The notes beneath the pieces were generated by a model. The model made no database searches and had not been told where the DNA came from. It saw nothing but the letters and a program-made list of their open reading frames with translations. A DNA stretch of 64,000 nucleotides from Acidobacterium capsulatum ATCC 51196 (GTDB lineage Bacteria > Acidobacteriota > Terriglobia > Terriglobales > Acidobacteriaceae): NCBI RefSeq assembly GCF_000022565.1, contig NC_012483.1:1054001-1118000 (forward strand), written 5' to 3'. How positions within the stretch are numbered: the stretch's first letter is position 1; each line of letters starts with the position of its first letter. A program made the translations under genes and the position numbers. This document shows positions 53,713 through 62,775 of the stretch, piece after piece.

Positions 53713-54680
53713 AAGCAGCCCTTACGGGCCTGCTGGGAATGGCCGCTTGCGGGCTTATTTCCATGGCGGCCGCGCAGCAGACGCAGTTCCCTCCCCTGCG
53801 CGTGCAGGTGGGGCTGGTAAATGTATTTGTAAATGTTACGAATGCTCAGGGCGCTCCGGTAACCGGGCTGACGCGGCAGGATTTTGCTGTCAGCGAAGAT
53901 GGACATCCCCAGAAAATTGCAGTGCTTGAGCGGCAAACCGGCCTGCCGCTCTCAATCGTGCTGGCCATCGACACGAGCGGCAGCGTGCGCAAGGACCTCG
54001 ACGAAGAGAAGCGCGCGGCACGCGAATTTCTTCGTGCCACGCTGCGGCCCGAGGACCGCGTGGAGATTGTGAACTTTAACACGCGCGTGCATGAGGTGGT
54101 TCCCTTTACCAATAACCTGAAGAAGATTGATCGCGGACTGAACAGGCTTTCAGAAGGTCCTGCGACCGCTCTGTACGCGGCTATCGCCTATGGCTCAGAG
54201 GAACTGGCGCAACGGCCGGGGCGCAAAGTGCTGGTGGTGATTTCAGATGGCGACAATACGGTGGCGAACAGTAGCTACCAGCAGGCGCTCGACCGGGCCG
54301 TGCGCGCCGAGACGATGATTTTCAGCGTGATCGATCTGCCCGTCATCAACGACGCGGGCCGCGACGTGGGCGGCGAGCACGCGATGATTGCGCTCTCTGA
54401 GGCCACGGGAGGCGAGTACTACTACGAAGCGGATGGGAATCTGCAAGGCGTTTTTAAGCGGCTCTCGACGGCTCTGCGTACCGAATACCTGATTGGCTAT
54501 TATCCGAAGCATTCGCTTCATGCGCACCGCGACTATCACTCGATCACGGTACGGCTCACGACTCCGGATGCCTCGGCCTATCGCGTGAGCTACCGCAAGG
54601 GCTACTACACGGGGAACAGTACGACGGGAGCGACGGATGGGCTGCGGGACGGCGGTCCCGATGGAGCATGGCAGCCGTGA
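53709..54680 (+). CDS. Secreted von Willebrand factor A domain protein
   Basis: A 323-residue exported protein. The signal peptide is LTGLLGMAACGLISMAAAQQ. A small beta domain (VQVGLVNVFVNVTNAQGAPVTGL) precedes the VWA domain with intact MIDAS DTSGS (VLAIDTSGSVRKD), TALYAAIAYGSEEL and VVISDGDNT. The plan matches acidobacterial VWFA-related proteins of unknown role, likely metal-dependent adhesion or assembly. The GTG start overlaps the MoaDE stop by four bases (GTGA), and GGAG lies eight bases upstream. The coupling with a molybdopterin gene may be positional only. Confidence 0.85.
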   Translation: MKAALTGLLGMAACGLISMAAAQQTQFPPLRVQVGLVNVFVNVTNAQGAPVTGLTRQDFAVSEDGHPQKIAVLERQTGLPLSIVLAIDTSGSVRKDLDEEKRAAREFLRATLRPEDRVEIVNFNTRVHEVVPFTNNLKKIDRGLNRLSEGPATALYAAIAYGSEELAQRPGRKVLVVISDGDNTVANSSYQQALDRAVRAETMIFSVIDLPVINDAGRDVGGEHAMIALSEATGGEYYYEADGNLQGVFKRLSTALRTEYLIGYYPKHSLHAHRDYHSITVRLTTPDASAYRVSYRKGYYTGNSTTGATDGLRDGGPDGAWQP

Positions 54681-54709
54681 GGGCGACTGCACTCCGCTAG
54701 AATGCGAAT

Positions 54710-55024
54710 ATGCCCATGAGCCCCGGTTCCCGCAAACGGCACAAGGCGATTCCCCCCGGTGAAACCGGACAGGAAGCGCTCTATCTGCGCTCGCTGAGCG
54801 AACGGCAGATCACGGTGAGCATCGAACTGCGTGATGGGGAGACGGTGACCGGCTGGATTGAGTATTTTGACGACCGCATGATCCGGCTGACGCGGAAGAA
54901 CCACCCGAATCTCTTCATTTATAAGCAGCAGATTCGCACTATTACGGAACAAGCGCGCCGCCATGATGCGGCCCGCACGTCTCCAGCGGCGGAGAAGCCT
55001 ACGGCCGCAGATGAGGTGAAGTGA
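54710..55024 (+). CDS. Hfq-like Sm-fold RNA-binding protein
   Basis: A 104-residue protein with a recognisable Sm1/Sm2 fold: YLRSLSERQITVSIELRDGETVTGWIEYFDDRMIRLT and NLFIYKQQIRTITE. Hfq would have YKH where this protein has YKQ (Y71-K72-Q73), so the classical proximal-face histidine is missing. The N-terminal basic extension and the C-terminal tail EKPTAADEVK lie outside the fold. It may be a diverged Hfq or a distinct Sm protein. It overlaps the next gene by four bases. ATG at 54716 is an alternative start. Confidence 0.75.
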   Translation: MPMSPGSRKRHKAIPPGETGQEALYLRSLSERQITVSIELRDGETVTGWIEYFDDRMIRLTRKNHPNLFIYKQQIRTITEQARRHDAARTSPAAEKPTAADEVK

Positions 55025-55920
55025 GCACTCTTGCAAAGGTTCCTGAAATGTTGAGCACAGCGGGCGCGGCGGCGCCGATTGCGCTGGAAGCGGGCGCGCT
55101 GATTCGCGAGTATTTTGAGCGCGGCGTGGTGACCGAATACAAGGGCGATGTGGACCTGGTGACCGCAGCCGACCGCGCCTCAGAGCAGTTGATTGTGGAG
55201 CGGCTGAAGAAAGTCTTTCCCGACCATGGCATCTACGGGGAAGAGGGTACCCGTCAGCGGCTGGACAACGAGTATCGGTGGTACATCGATCCGCTGGATG
55301 GGACGACGAATTTTGCGCATGGCTTTCCGGTGTTCTGCGTCTCGATGGGGCTCGAGCATCGCCCGGCCGGACTGGCCGCGGATGAAGACGGCACGCTCGT
55401 GGCGGCGGTGATCTATGACCCGACGCGAGATGAGCTGTTCACCGCCGAGCGTGGGCAGGGAGCGTACCTGAACGGGCGGCGGATGCATGTGTCGAAGACG
55501 CCGACGCTGGCCGAGTCGCTGGTGGCGACCGGCTTCCCAAGCCGCAAGCGGCACGATAACCCGAACATTCACTTCTATCAGGAGTTCACCCTGCGCTCTC
55601 ATGGGGTGCGGCGCGCGGGTTCCGCGGCGATCGACCTGGCCTATGTGGCCTGCGGACGCATGGATGGCTACTGGGAGTTCAATCTGAATCCCTGGGACAC
55701 GACGGCGGGCGTGCTGCTGGTGCAGGAGGCCGGAGGCGTGGTGAGTTGCTTTGACGGCAGCCCCTTCCGCATCGACAGCAAAGAGGTGCTGGCAACTAAC
55801 GGGCGGATTGGCGGCGAGATGATGCGGCTGTTTGCCGATATGTTTGCCGGGCGGAACCTGGAACCGATGCTGACGCCACAGGAATTCGCGGCCATGCGCG
55901 CGGCGCGGGAGCAAAACTGA
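55021..55920 (+). CDS. Inositol monophosphatase-family phosphatase (SuhB-like)
   Basis: A 299-residue metal-dependent phosphatase. Motif 1 is YIDPLDGTTNFAHGFPVF, motif 2 is NLNPWDTTAGVLLVQEAGG, and GEEG lies in FPDHGIYGEEGT. The three metal-binding acids are present. Substrates in the family include inositol-1-phosphate, fructose-1,6-bisphosphate and histidinol phosphate. The GTG start overlaps the Sm-gene stop (GTGA). E. coli SuhB also acts in rRNA antitermination, which makes the pairing with an RNA-binding protein intriguing, though that is only suggestive. Confidence 0.9.
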   Translation: MSTLAKVPEMLSTAGAAAPIALEAGALIREYFERGVVTEYKGDVDLVTAADRASEQLIVERLKKVFPDHGIYGEEGTRQRLDNEYRWYIDPLDGTTNFAHGFPVFCVSMGLEHRPAGLAADEDGTLVAAVIYDPTRDELFTAERGQGAYLNGRRMHVSKTPTLAESLVATGFPSRKRHDNPNIHFYQEFTLRSHGVRRAGSAAIDLAYVACGRMDGYWEFNLNPWDTTAGVLLVQEAGGVVSCFDGSPFRIDSKEVLATNGRIGGEMMRLFADMFAGRNLEPMLTPQEFAAMRAAREQN

Positions 55921-55953
55921 GGCGGCGCGGCAAGAAACCGATGCAAAGATCAC

Positions 55954-55981
55954 TTGTGACGGGGCGCGGCCCTGCTACAAT
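55954..55981 (+). promoter_or_regulatory. Candidate sigma-70 promoter of the ferredoxin gene
   Basis: TTGTGA (55954-55959) and TACAAT (55976-55981) with a 16-base spacer, about 40 bases before the ATG of the ferredoxin gene. The -10 box matches at five of six positions. Confidence 0.45.
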
Positions 55982-56021
55982 CCACCTGTAGATACCCCTA
56001 CGCAACTGAAGAGGAACCGGA

Positions 56022-56282
56022 ATGGCTTACGTAATCGCAGAACCCTGCATTGGCACCAAAGATACCGCTTGCGTGGACGCTTGCCCCGTAGATTGTATTC
56101 ACCCCAAGAAGGATGAAGGCACCTATGGCGATGCCGAACAGCTTTACATCGACCCGGTCGAGTGTATCGACTGCGGCGCCTGCGTTCCGGTGTGTCCGGT
56201 TTCGGCAATTTTTGCCATCGACGATCTGCCGGAGAAGTGGCAGAATTTTGCCACGAAGAATGCCGAACACTTCGGACGGTAA
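56022..56282 (+). CDS. fdxA: 7Fe ferredoxin ([3Fe-4S][4Fe-4S])
   Basis: An 86-residue electron carrier. Cysteines sit at 9, 17, 21, 25 and 48, 51, 54, 58 (CIGTKDTACVDACPVDC and CIDCGACVPVCP). The position equivalent to a fourth ligand of the first cluster is not a cysteine, so that cluster should be 3Fe-4S. Sequence and spacing closely resemble the Thermus-type 7Fe ferredoxin. GAGGAACCGG precedes the ATG. It is monocistronic, with its own promoter and terminator. Confidence 0.93.
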   Translation: MAYVIAEPCIGTKDTACVDACPVDCIHPKKDEGTYGDAEQLYIDPVECIDCGACVPVCPVSAIFAIDDLPEKWQNFATKNAEHFGR

Positions 56283-56301
56283 GGCGACCTACTGACTTCA
56301 G

Positions 56302-56327
56302 CAAACGCAGCCCTCGGGCTGCGTTTG
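56302..56327 (+). terminator. Hairpin downstream of the ferredoxin gene
   Basis: CAAACGCAGCCC (56302-56313) and GGGCTGCGTTTG (56316-56327) form a perfect 12-base stem, 19 bases after the stop. The T run is formed by the arm itself (GCGTTTG). Confidence 0.75.
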
Positions 56328-56400
56328 TGCTTGAAGAACAGAGGCAGCAGCGAGCGGGAAAACCCTTGCCGGACTTTCAGCTTCTAAGTGATTGAACGGC

Positions 56401-57129
56401 ATGACATTTATGAGTGTTCCCATCTCAGAACGAACCAGTGGCAATGCATTGGAAACGGAGCTGAATCCGGCCGTTTCTCAGGGACAGGTTTTACCAATGA
56501 GCACAGGCACGACTCCGCCCAAGCCGGCGCGGCAGCACATGCGCCGCAATCCTCCGATTGCAGGGGAGGCGGAAGCCATTGCGCGTGCGCAGGCGGGTGA
56601 CGGGGCGGCGTTTGAGACGCTGTATTCACTGCATAAACGCCGCGTGTATTCGCTGTGCCTGCGCATGCTGGGCAACGTGGCCGAAGCCGAAGATCTGACG
56701 CAGGAAGCCTTTCTGCAGCTTTATCGCAAGATTGGGACTTTTCGCGGGGATTCGGCGTTCTCGACCTGGCTGCACCGGCTGGCGGTCAACGTAGTGCTGA
56801 TGCATCTGCGCAAGAAAGGCCTGCCCCAGGTGTCTCTTGAGGAGACGCTGGAGCCCTCGCAGGATGACGGCCCACGCAAGGATATTGGCGCCCGCGACCT
56901 GACGCTTTCAGGCTCGATTGACCGGGTGACGCTGGAGCGGGCAGTGGAAAATCTGCCGCCGGGCTACCGGCTGGTCTTCGTGCTGCACGATGTGGAAGGT
57001 TACGAGCACAACGAGATTGCGAGCATGCTCGACTGCTCCATCGGCAACAGCAAATCTCAACTTCACAAGGCGCGCATGAAGCTGCGCGACCTGCTCCGTA
57101 CGGGCGAAAGAAAGGAGCAACCCAAGTGA
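56401..57129 (+). CDS. ECF-type RNA polymerase sigma factor
   Basis: A 242-residue sigma-70 family protein. Region 2 is [42 protein letters not shown] with [11 protein letters not shown]. Region 4 is [45 protein letters not shown]. The unusually long N-terminus (about 55 residues before region 2) has several possible ATG starts (56401, 56410, 56497); no clear ribosome site decides. The next gene, overlapping by four bases, encodes a zinc anti-sigma factor, so regulation by partner switching is likely. Confidence 0.9.
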   Translation: MTFMSVPISERTSGNALETELNPAVSQGQVLPMSTGTTPPKPARQHMRRNPPIAGEAEAIARAQAGDGAAFETLYSLHKRRVYSLCLRMLGNVAEAEDLTQEAFLQLYRKIGTFRGDSAFSTWLHRLAVNVVLMHLRKKGLPQVSLEETLEPSQDDGPRKDIGARDLTLSGSIDRVTLERAVENLPPGYRLVFVLHDVEGYEHNEIASMLDCSIGNSKSQLHKARMKLRDLLRTGERKEQPK

Positions 57130-57419
57130 GCGCGCCGAAGCAAAGCGAGACCGACATGGATTGCGCGGAATTTCAACAAAAGCTGCCTGAACTGTTTGAA
57201 GATCATGCTGACCTTGGCAACGAAGAACACCTGAAGCACTGCGAGAACTGCGCAGCCCTGGTGCGGGACCTGGAATACATTGCACAGCAGGCCAAGCTGC
57301 TGCTGCCCATCCACGAGCCAAGCCCAGCCGTGTGGGACACGATTCAGTCGGCACTGGAGCGGGAGCAGCCGGAATCCGATGGACCGGCTTCGCCCGAATC
57401 AGTTCCCCCGGCCCGCTGA
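57126..57419 (+). CDS. Zinc-binding anti-sigma factor (soluble ZAS type)
   Basis: A 97-residue protein. [36 protein letters not shown] contains the HX3CX2C zinc motif of ZAS/mycothiol-system anti-sigma factors. A helical segment follows and there is no membrane helix, so it is cytosolic. The GTG start overlaps the sigma gene stop (GTGA). Loss of zinc on oxidation is the known release mechanism for relatives such as RsrA, but whether this one senses redox is not shown. It is encoded with its target. Confidence 0.85.
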   Translation: MSAPKQSETDMDCAEFQQKLPELFEDHADLGNEEHLKHCENCAALVRDLEYIAQQAKLLLPIHEPSPAVWDTIQSALEREQPESDGPASPESVPPAR

Positions 57420-57453
57420 AGCTGGCTCGCAAAAGCAGGCTCGTCCTTCCGGT

Positions 57454-58083
57454 ATGCTGAAGAGCATGCAAATTCCGTCCTTGTTGGCGACAGCCGGTTC
57501 AGAGAGAACGGCAAACGGCGCGCAGGCCTCTGGTCTGCGCGCCGTTGTGCTGACCGGCTTCATGGGAGCAGGCAAGACGACGCTGGGGCGGTTGTTGGCA
57601 GCCGAGTTGGGCTGGGAGTTTCGAGATCTGGATACCGAGATTGCGCAGGACAGCGGCATGACGGTGGCTGACATCTTCCGCGCGGAGGGCGAAGCTGGAT
57701 TTCGCGCCCGGGAAATGGAGATGCTCGCCCGCCTGCTGCGCCGGGAGCGCATGGTGCTGGCGCTGGGCGGCGGGGCGGTAGAGTCAGAGGGCGTTCGCGA
57801 ACAGCTTGCGGCCTGCAAGGATGCCTGCGTAGTGTACCTGTCTGCTCCGCTGGAGGCTCTGGTGCAGCGCTGCCTGGAACAGCCGGGAGCCGCGGAACGG
57901 CCCGTGCTGGCCGATCGCGAACGGCTGCGGAGCCGCTGGGCGGCGCGGCTGCCGTATTACGAACAAGCACATCTGCGACTGGAGACCGAGGGGTTGAGCC
58001 CGGCAGAAAGCCTGCAAGCCCTGATCGCACTAGTGAAGCAACGCCCGCTGCCGGATAACGCTCCTATGAGTGCCCATGAGTGA
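57454..58083 (+). CDS. aroK: Shikimate kinase
   Basis: A 209-residue kinase of the shikimate pathway, phosphorylating shikimate at O3. P-loop GFMGAGKTT is at 35-43, the shikimate-binding FRDLDTEI follows, then REMEMLARLLRRERMVLALGGGAV with its glycine motif, and the lid RPVLADRERLRSRWAARLPYYEQ. The N-terminus is about 30 residues longer than usual and the start could be ATG at 57454 or 57466. The end overlaps the next gene by eight bases. Confidence 0.92.
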   Translation: MLKSMQIPSLLATAGSERTANGAQASGLRAVVLTGFMGAGKTTLGRLLAAELGWEFRDLDTEIAQDSGMTVADIFRAEGEAGFRAREMEMLARLLRRERMVLALGGGAVESEGVREQLAACKDACVVYLSAPLEALVQRCLEQPGAAERPVLADRERLRSRWAARLPYYEQAHLRLETEGLSPAESLQALIALVKQRPLPDNAPMSAHE

Positions 58084-59155
58084 GAACTGTTCCCAGCCGG
58101 CGCAATCGCGTGAAACGCGCCGAAATATTCTCTTCACCATCGCCGTACTGGTGCTGCTGTATTACGTCTACGTGCTGCGCGCCGAACTGACGCTGGTGTA
58201 TGTGAGCGCGCTGATTGCTGTGGTGCTGACGCCTCTGGCGCGGGCGATTATGCGGCTTCGTATCGGAAAGTGGCACCCGGGACTGGGGCTCTCAGTGGTT
58301 CTGCTGATTGCGGCCGTGGCCGGGCTGATCTCAGTGTTTGCCCTGTTTGCCCTGCCGCCGGCCTTTCGGGATCTGCGTGAGTTCGTGACCGAGTTGCCGC
58401 AGCGCGCGCCGGAACTTCTGACGCGGCTGAAGCATGTTCCCCTGATGCAGCGCATCGATGTGAGCCAATTGAACGCCAGAATTCAGGACTTTGCCGGAAA
58501 CTTTGCAACGTTTCTCTTAAAGTCGGCCAAGGACTGGGCTCACGTGGTTTTTGCGGTGGGCATGGGCATTCTGCTGACGGTCTATTTCATGATCGACGGC
58601 AGCCGCGCCTACCAGTGGGGCATGAAGCTGGTTCCGGTCGAGCATCGGGCGCGGCTCGACCGAACGCTGACCCGCGCCGAGGCGAGGATGGGCCGCTGGC
58701 TGCTGGGCCAGGCCATGCTGATGCTGATTCTGGGCGTGTGCAGCACGGTGGTGTTCGTGATTCTGCACGTGCGTTATGCTTACGCGCTTGGCGTGCTGAT
58801 GGGACTGTTCAACATCATTCCCGTAGTCGGAGCCATGATCACGGTGTCGCTGGCGCTGGTGGTGGCGGCGCTGGACTCGTGGGGACGTGTGCTGGGCGTG
58901 TTGGTGTTCTACGCTATCTACGCGCAGTTGGAGACGTCAGTGCTGACACCACGCATCATGCAAAGCAGTGTCAACCTGCCAGGGCTGGCGATCCTGATTG
59001 CGTTGCTGATCGGCAGCGCATTGGCGGGAATTGCGGGTGCGGCGGTGGCTGTTCCCACGGCAGTGCTGCTGGCCGTGCTGATTGAGGAATATGTGATTGC
59101 GGGTGAGCATCTTGTGACCGAGACCACTTCGACGCCTTCGACATTGCATTCTTAA
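58076..59155 (+). CDS. AI-2E family transporter (PerM/YdiK-like)
   Basis: A 359-residue inner-membrane protein with about eight membrane helices, among them NILFTIAVLVLLYYVYVL, LGLSVVLLIAAVAGLISVFALFAL and LAILIALLIGSALAGIAGAAVAVP. The AI-2E signature region has PVVGAMITVSLALVVAAL and a central amphipathic stretch. Family members are proposed exporters of autoinducer-2 or Na+/H+ antiporters; substrate is not predictable. The ATG at 58076 is preferred to a GTG at 58070. Confidence 0.82.
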   Translation: MSENCSQPAQSRETRRNILFTIAVLVLLYYVYVLRAELTLVYVSALIAVVLTPLARAIMRLRIGKWHPGLGLSVVLLIAAVAGLISVFALFALPPAFRDLREFVTELPQRAPELLTRLKHVPLMQRIDVSQLNARIQDFAGNFATFLLKSAKDWAHVVFAVGMGILLTVYFMIDGSRAYQWGMKLVPVEHRARLDRTLTRAEARMGRWLLGQAMLMLILGVCSTVVFVILHVRYAYALGVLMGLFNIIPVVGAMITVSLALVVAALDSWGRVLGVLVFYAIYAQLETSVLTPRIMQSSVNLPGLAILIALLIGSALAGIAGAAVAVPTAVLLAVLIEEYVIAGEHLVTETTSTPSTLHS

Positions 59156-59314
59156 TGTGTTGCGCGCTGCAAAATGGGCTGCTCCCGCTTGGTATGATGA
59201 AGTGTGGCGCTGATCGCGTGCATCTGCTCAGGACCTGCCACATCTCTCCAGCATGCGTATTCTTGCTTCAATCCGTTTGACGTGCGTCGCCGGTCCTCAA
59301 TCTGGTGAGACACG

Positions 59315-60334
59315 GTGAGTTCCGTGCCTTCCAGCGTGGATGCTCCGGAGACCGTGCGCGCCGACGGTGAGCCCGGAACGGCGGCGGAGCCTGCCCACCC
59401 GCATGCACTGCGCGCGCCGAAGGCGGGCGCGACGGCCTCGCTGCTGACCGACTATTTTGAGCTGTTCAAGGTGCGCGTGACGGGGCTGGTGGTGATGACG
59501 GCCTGGGCCGGATTTTATCTCGGCTCCATGCGGTCGGGCGTGAGCAGCGTGCAGCCGAAGCTGCTGGCCGCACTGGTGGGCATTGGCATGGTCTCAGCCG
59601 GAGCCGCCGCACTGAACGAGGCGATGGAGCGCAAGCTGGATGCGAAGATGATTCGCACGGCGCAGCGCCCCATGGCGACCGGACGAATCTCTTTACTGCA
59701 TGGCGTGGCCGTGGCGCTGGCGGCAATTGCCGGCGGCGGTACGCTGCTGGCGCTGCAGACCAATCCGGTGACGGCGTGGCTGACCCTGCTGACGGCGTTG
59801 CTTTATGTAGTGCTGTATACGCCGCTCAAGCGTCTGACCACTATCGCCACATTTATCGGGGCGTTTCCTGGCGCGATGCCGCCGCTGCTTGGTTGGACCG
59901 CTGCGCGCGGGCAGATTGAGTGGCAGGGTGTGGCGCTGTTCGCGATTTTATTCGTGTGGCAGTTTCCGCACTTCATGGCGATCTCGTGGCTGTATCGCGA
60001 GGATTATGCGCGCGCCGGAATTCGCATGCTGCCCGTGGTGCAGCCGGATGGCTGGTCCACGGTGCTGGAAGCATTGACGTATGCAGTGCTGATGATTCCG
60101 GTCAGCCTGCTGCCGGTGTACCTGCATATGGTGGGACGCACCTATGCCGTGGCCGCTCTGGTGCTGGGAGCGGCGTATCTTGCGTATACGATCCGGTTTG
60201 CCCGGATTCCGTGGGCCAGTAAGCGAAGCCAGGCGGAGTCGAAGATGTATGCGCGCGACCTGTTGAAGGTGAGTGTGATTTATCTGCCGCTACTGCTCAC
60301 CATCCTCATGCTGAACGCGGCGGGAAGGCGCTAA
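59315..60334 (+). CDS. ctaB: Protoheme IX farnesyltransferase
   Basis: A 339-residue membrane enzyme that adds farnesyl diphosphate to heme b to make heme O for haem-copper oxidases. The prenyltransferase motif is NEAMERKLDAKMIRTAQRPMATG. Repeated helices follow, with the second aspartate-type motif replaced by the family's YREDYARAGIRMLPVV. A GTG at 59315 starts MSSVPSSVD. Four bases separate it from the ABC transporter operon. The coupling with DUF420 is typical of oxidase assembly clusters. Confidence 0.93.
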   Translation: MSSVPSSVDAPETVRADGEPGTAAEPAHPHALRAPKAGATASLLTDYFELFKVRVTGLVVMTAWAGFYLGSMRSGVSSVQPKLLAALVGIGMVSAGAAALNEAMERKLDAKMIRTAQRPMATGRISLLHGVAVALAAIAGGGTLLALQTNPVTAWLTLLTALLYVVLYTPLKRLTTIATFIGAFPGAMPPLLGWTAARGQIEWQGVALFAILFVWQFPHFMAISWLYREDYARAGIRMLPVVQPDGWSTVLEALTYAVLMIPVSLLPVYLHMVGRTYAVAALVLGAAYLAYTIRFARIPWASKRSQAESKMYARDLLKVSVIYLPLLLTILMLNAAGRR

Positions 60335-60338
60335 AAAT

Positions 60339-61331
60339 ATGGCGACAATGGCACCTCATTCCACGGCTGCAGCCGAGCAGTTGACCGGCACGGCGCCGAT
60401 TGAGCTGATCGGCCTGACGCACGATTATGGCAGCCGGCTTGCACTCGATCATCTGAGCTTTCGCGTGAATCGCGGAGAGATCTTTGGCCTGCTGGGCCCG
60501 AATGGCAGCGGCAAGACGACGCTGTTCCGCATTCTCTCGACACTGATGGTGCCCTCCAGCGGCACGGCGCGCATTCTGGGCTTTGACGCCGCCAGGGAGC
60601 CGAATCGCGTGCGCGAGAAGATCGGCATCGTTTTTCAGGCGCGCAGCGTGGACATCAAGCTGACGGTGGGCGAAAACCTGAAGCACCAGGGCCATCTGTA
60701 CGGGCTGAGCGGCGCGCGGCTCAAGAAGCGCATTCATGAAGTGCTGGAGCGTGTGGCGCTGCTGGACCGCATCAACGACAACGTGGAAGAGCTCTCAGGC
60801 GGCATGCAGCGGCGCGTGGAGCTGGCCAAGGGGCTGATTCATTCGCCCGAGGTACTGCTGCTCGATGAGCCCTCGACGGGGCTGGACCCCGGCGCGCGCC
60901 GCGACCTGTGGCTCTATCTGCGGATGCTGCGCGATGAGGAAGGCGTCTCGGTTCTGGTGACGACGCACCTGATGGAAGAGGCCGAGCACTGCGACCGGCT
61001 GGCGATTCTGAGCACGGGGCAACTGGTGGCGCTGGGCGCACCATTTGATTTGAAGAGCGAGATTGGCGGCGACATGGTCACCTTTGAAGCCGCGTCTCCG
61101 GCTCAGGCCGCGGAGCTGGCGGCGCGCATGCGCGAGCGCTTTCTGGTGGATCCGACGGTGCTGGGCACCTCGGTGCGCCTGGAGCGCGAAGAAGGCCATC
61201 GCTTTGTGACGCAGGTGGTCGAGGCGTTTCCCGGATTTGTGGAGAGCATCTCGGTCGCCAAGCCGAGCCTCGAAGACGTATTTATTCAACGCACGGGTCA
61301 CCGCTTCTGGACAGAAGCGCAGAGCGAGTAA
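60339..61331 (+). CDS. ABC transporter ATP-binding protein (DrrA-like)
   Basis: A 330-residue ATPase. Walker A is GPNGSGKTT, signature LSGGMQRRVELAKGL, Walker B VLLLDEPSTGLDPGARRDLW and H-loop VTTHLMEEAEHCDR. A C-terminal domain of about 90 residues (after SEIGGDMVTFEA) is typical of the drug-resistance DrrA type. The partner permease follows after 11 bases. Its linkage to ctaB suggests a role in respiratory assembly, by context only. Confidence 0.9.
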   Translation: MATMAPHSTAAAEQLTGTAPIELIGLTHDYGSRLALDHLSFRVNRGEIFGLLGPNGSGKTTLFRILSTLMVPSSGTARILGFDAAREPNRVREKIGIVFQARSVDIKLTVGENLKHQGHLYGLSGARLKKRIHEVLERVALLDRINDNVEELSGGMQRRVELAKGLIHSPEVLLLDEPSTGLDPGARRDLWLYLRMLRDEEGVSVLVTTHLMEEAEHCDRLAILSTGQLVALGAPFDLKSEIGGDMVTFEAASPAQAAELAARMRERFLVDPTVLGTSVRLEREEGHRFVTQVVEAFPGFVESISVAKPSLEDVFIQRTGHRFWTEAQSE

Positions 61332-61342
61332 AGGAGCACACC

Positions 61343-62164
61343 ATGGCAACGATGACGACGACGATGACCGAAACCAGGCAGAGCAGCACGCCGGGCATCT
61401 GGACGCCAGCCTACACGCTATGGCTGCGCGAGATTGTGCGCTTTTACCGCCAGCGGGCGCGTGTGGTGGGTGTGATTGCCTCGCCGCTGCTCTTCTGGCT
61501 GGTGCTGGGGTCGGGCTTTGCGCGCAGCTTTCATGCCACCGGCTCTTCGGAGCACTATCTTGCCTACTTCTTCCCCGGCTCGATTGCGATGATTGTGCTG
61601 TTCACGGCGATCTTCAGCATGATGTCGCTGATTCAGGACCGCAACGAGGGCTTTCTGCTCTCGGTGATGGCCGCGCCGGTGAGCCGGTCATCGATTGTGC
61701 TGGGCAAGGTGCTGGGCGGCGCCACGCTGGCGGCGATTCAGGGCATTGTCTTTCTGGTCTTCACGCCCATGATCGGCGTGCATGCCACGATGGCCGGCAT
61801 TGGCTACAGCATTCTGCTGATTGTGCTGATCAGCTTTGAGCTGACGGCAATCGGCTTTGCGATTGCGTGGCCGATGGATTCGCCGCAGGCCTTTCACGCG
61901 ATTGTGAACCTGATTCTGCTGCCGATGTGGATGCTCTCGGGCGCGCTCTTCCCGGTGAATGATGCTTCGGGCTGGCTGCGCTGGATCATGGAGGCCAATC
62001 CGCTGACGTATGGCGTGGTGGGTCTGCAGCAGGCGCTGCTGGGCCAATCGAAGGCTCCGCTGAATCTGGATACCAACCTGGCGCTGACGGCAATCTTCTG
62101 CGTGGTCTTCTTTGCGATCTCGTGGGCGATTGTGAACCGCCGCACACACAAGCCGGCGGCCTGA
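61343..62164 (+). CDS. ABC-2 type transporter permease
   Basis: A 273-residue membrane permease with six helices. RFYRQRARVVGVIASPLLFWLVLGSGF and the exit segment IMEANPLTYGVVGLQQALLG are ABC2 family features. AAGGAG sits six bases before the ATG. It should form the channel for the ATPase encoded upstream. Its export substrate is unknown. Confidence 0.9.
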   Translation: MATMTTTMTETRQSSTPGIWTPAYTLWLREIVRFYRQRARVVGVIASPLLFWLVLGSGFARSFHATGSSEHYLAYFFPGSIAMIVLFTAIFSMMSLIQDRNEGFLLSVMAAPVSRSSIVLGKVLGGATLAAIQGIVFLVFTPMIGVHATMAGIGYSILLIVLISFELTAIGFAIAWPMDSPQAFHAIVNLILLPMWMLSGALFPVNDASGWLRWIMEANPLTYGVVGLQQALLGQSKAPLNLDTNLALTAIFCVVFFAISWAIVNRRTHKPAA

Positions 62165-62219
62165 GCTGGAACTGCAACATAGCCAACGAAAGGACGAGTC
62201 AAACGCGACTCAAACGCAT

Positions 62220-62765
62220 ATGAACCAGCAGGCTGTGCCTCGTACGAATAGCTCCGCCGCCATTGCCGGAATTGTGGCGGTAAGCCTGGTTGCGCTTGGT
62301 TTTTTATGCTGGCTGCTGTTTGTGCACCAGGCAGTGCCCACGGCCAGCGGCAGATTTGATTTTCTGCTGCCGCTGGAAGGTGTTTTCAATGGCGCGAGCG
62401 CGGTAGCGCTGATCGTGGGGCTGCGCATGATCAAGCGGCGGCGCATCACGGCGCACCGCAATGCGATGCTCTCGGCGTTTGTATTTTCGTCGCTGTTCCT
62501 GATCTGCTACATCGTGCACCATGCCCTGCATGGCGATCAGCTTTTTGCCGGGCATGGCGCGATTCGTGCGATTTATCTCGGCATTCTGATCAGCCACATT
62601 GTGCTCTCGGCCGTGGCGCTGCCGCTGATTCTGGTCACCTTCTTCTTTGCCCTGACGGGGCGCTTTGGCGCGCACCGCAAACTGGCTCCGGTCACCTATC
62701 CGATCTGGCTGTATGTGTCCGTCACCGGCGTGGTGGTCTATGCCATGCTATCGGCGTGGAGATAG
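62220..62765 (+). CDS. DUF420 membrane protein
   Basis: A 181-residue protein with five or six membrane helices (IAGIVAVSLVALGFLCWLLF; GASAVALIVGLRMI; LSAFVFSSLFLICYIVHH; HIVLSAVALPLILVTFFFAL). HRNAMLSAFVFSSLFL and the histidines HRKLAPVTYP are typical of DUF420, often found beside cytochrome oxidase genes. Function unknown, probably oxidase assembly or haem-related. Confidence 0.85.
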   Translation: MNQQAVPRTNSSAAIAGIVAVSLVALGFLCWLLFVHQAVPTASGRFDFLLPLEGVFNGASAVALIVGLRMIKRRRITAHRNAMLSAFVFSSLFLICYIVHHALHGDQLFAGHGAIRAIYLGILISHIVLSAVALPLILVTFFFALTGRFGAHRKLAPVTYPIWLYVSVTGVVVYAMLSAWR

Positions 62766-62775
62766 CGAGCCCGCC

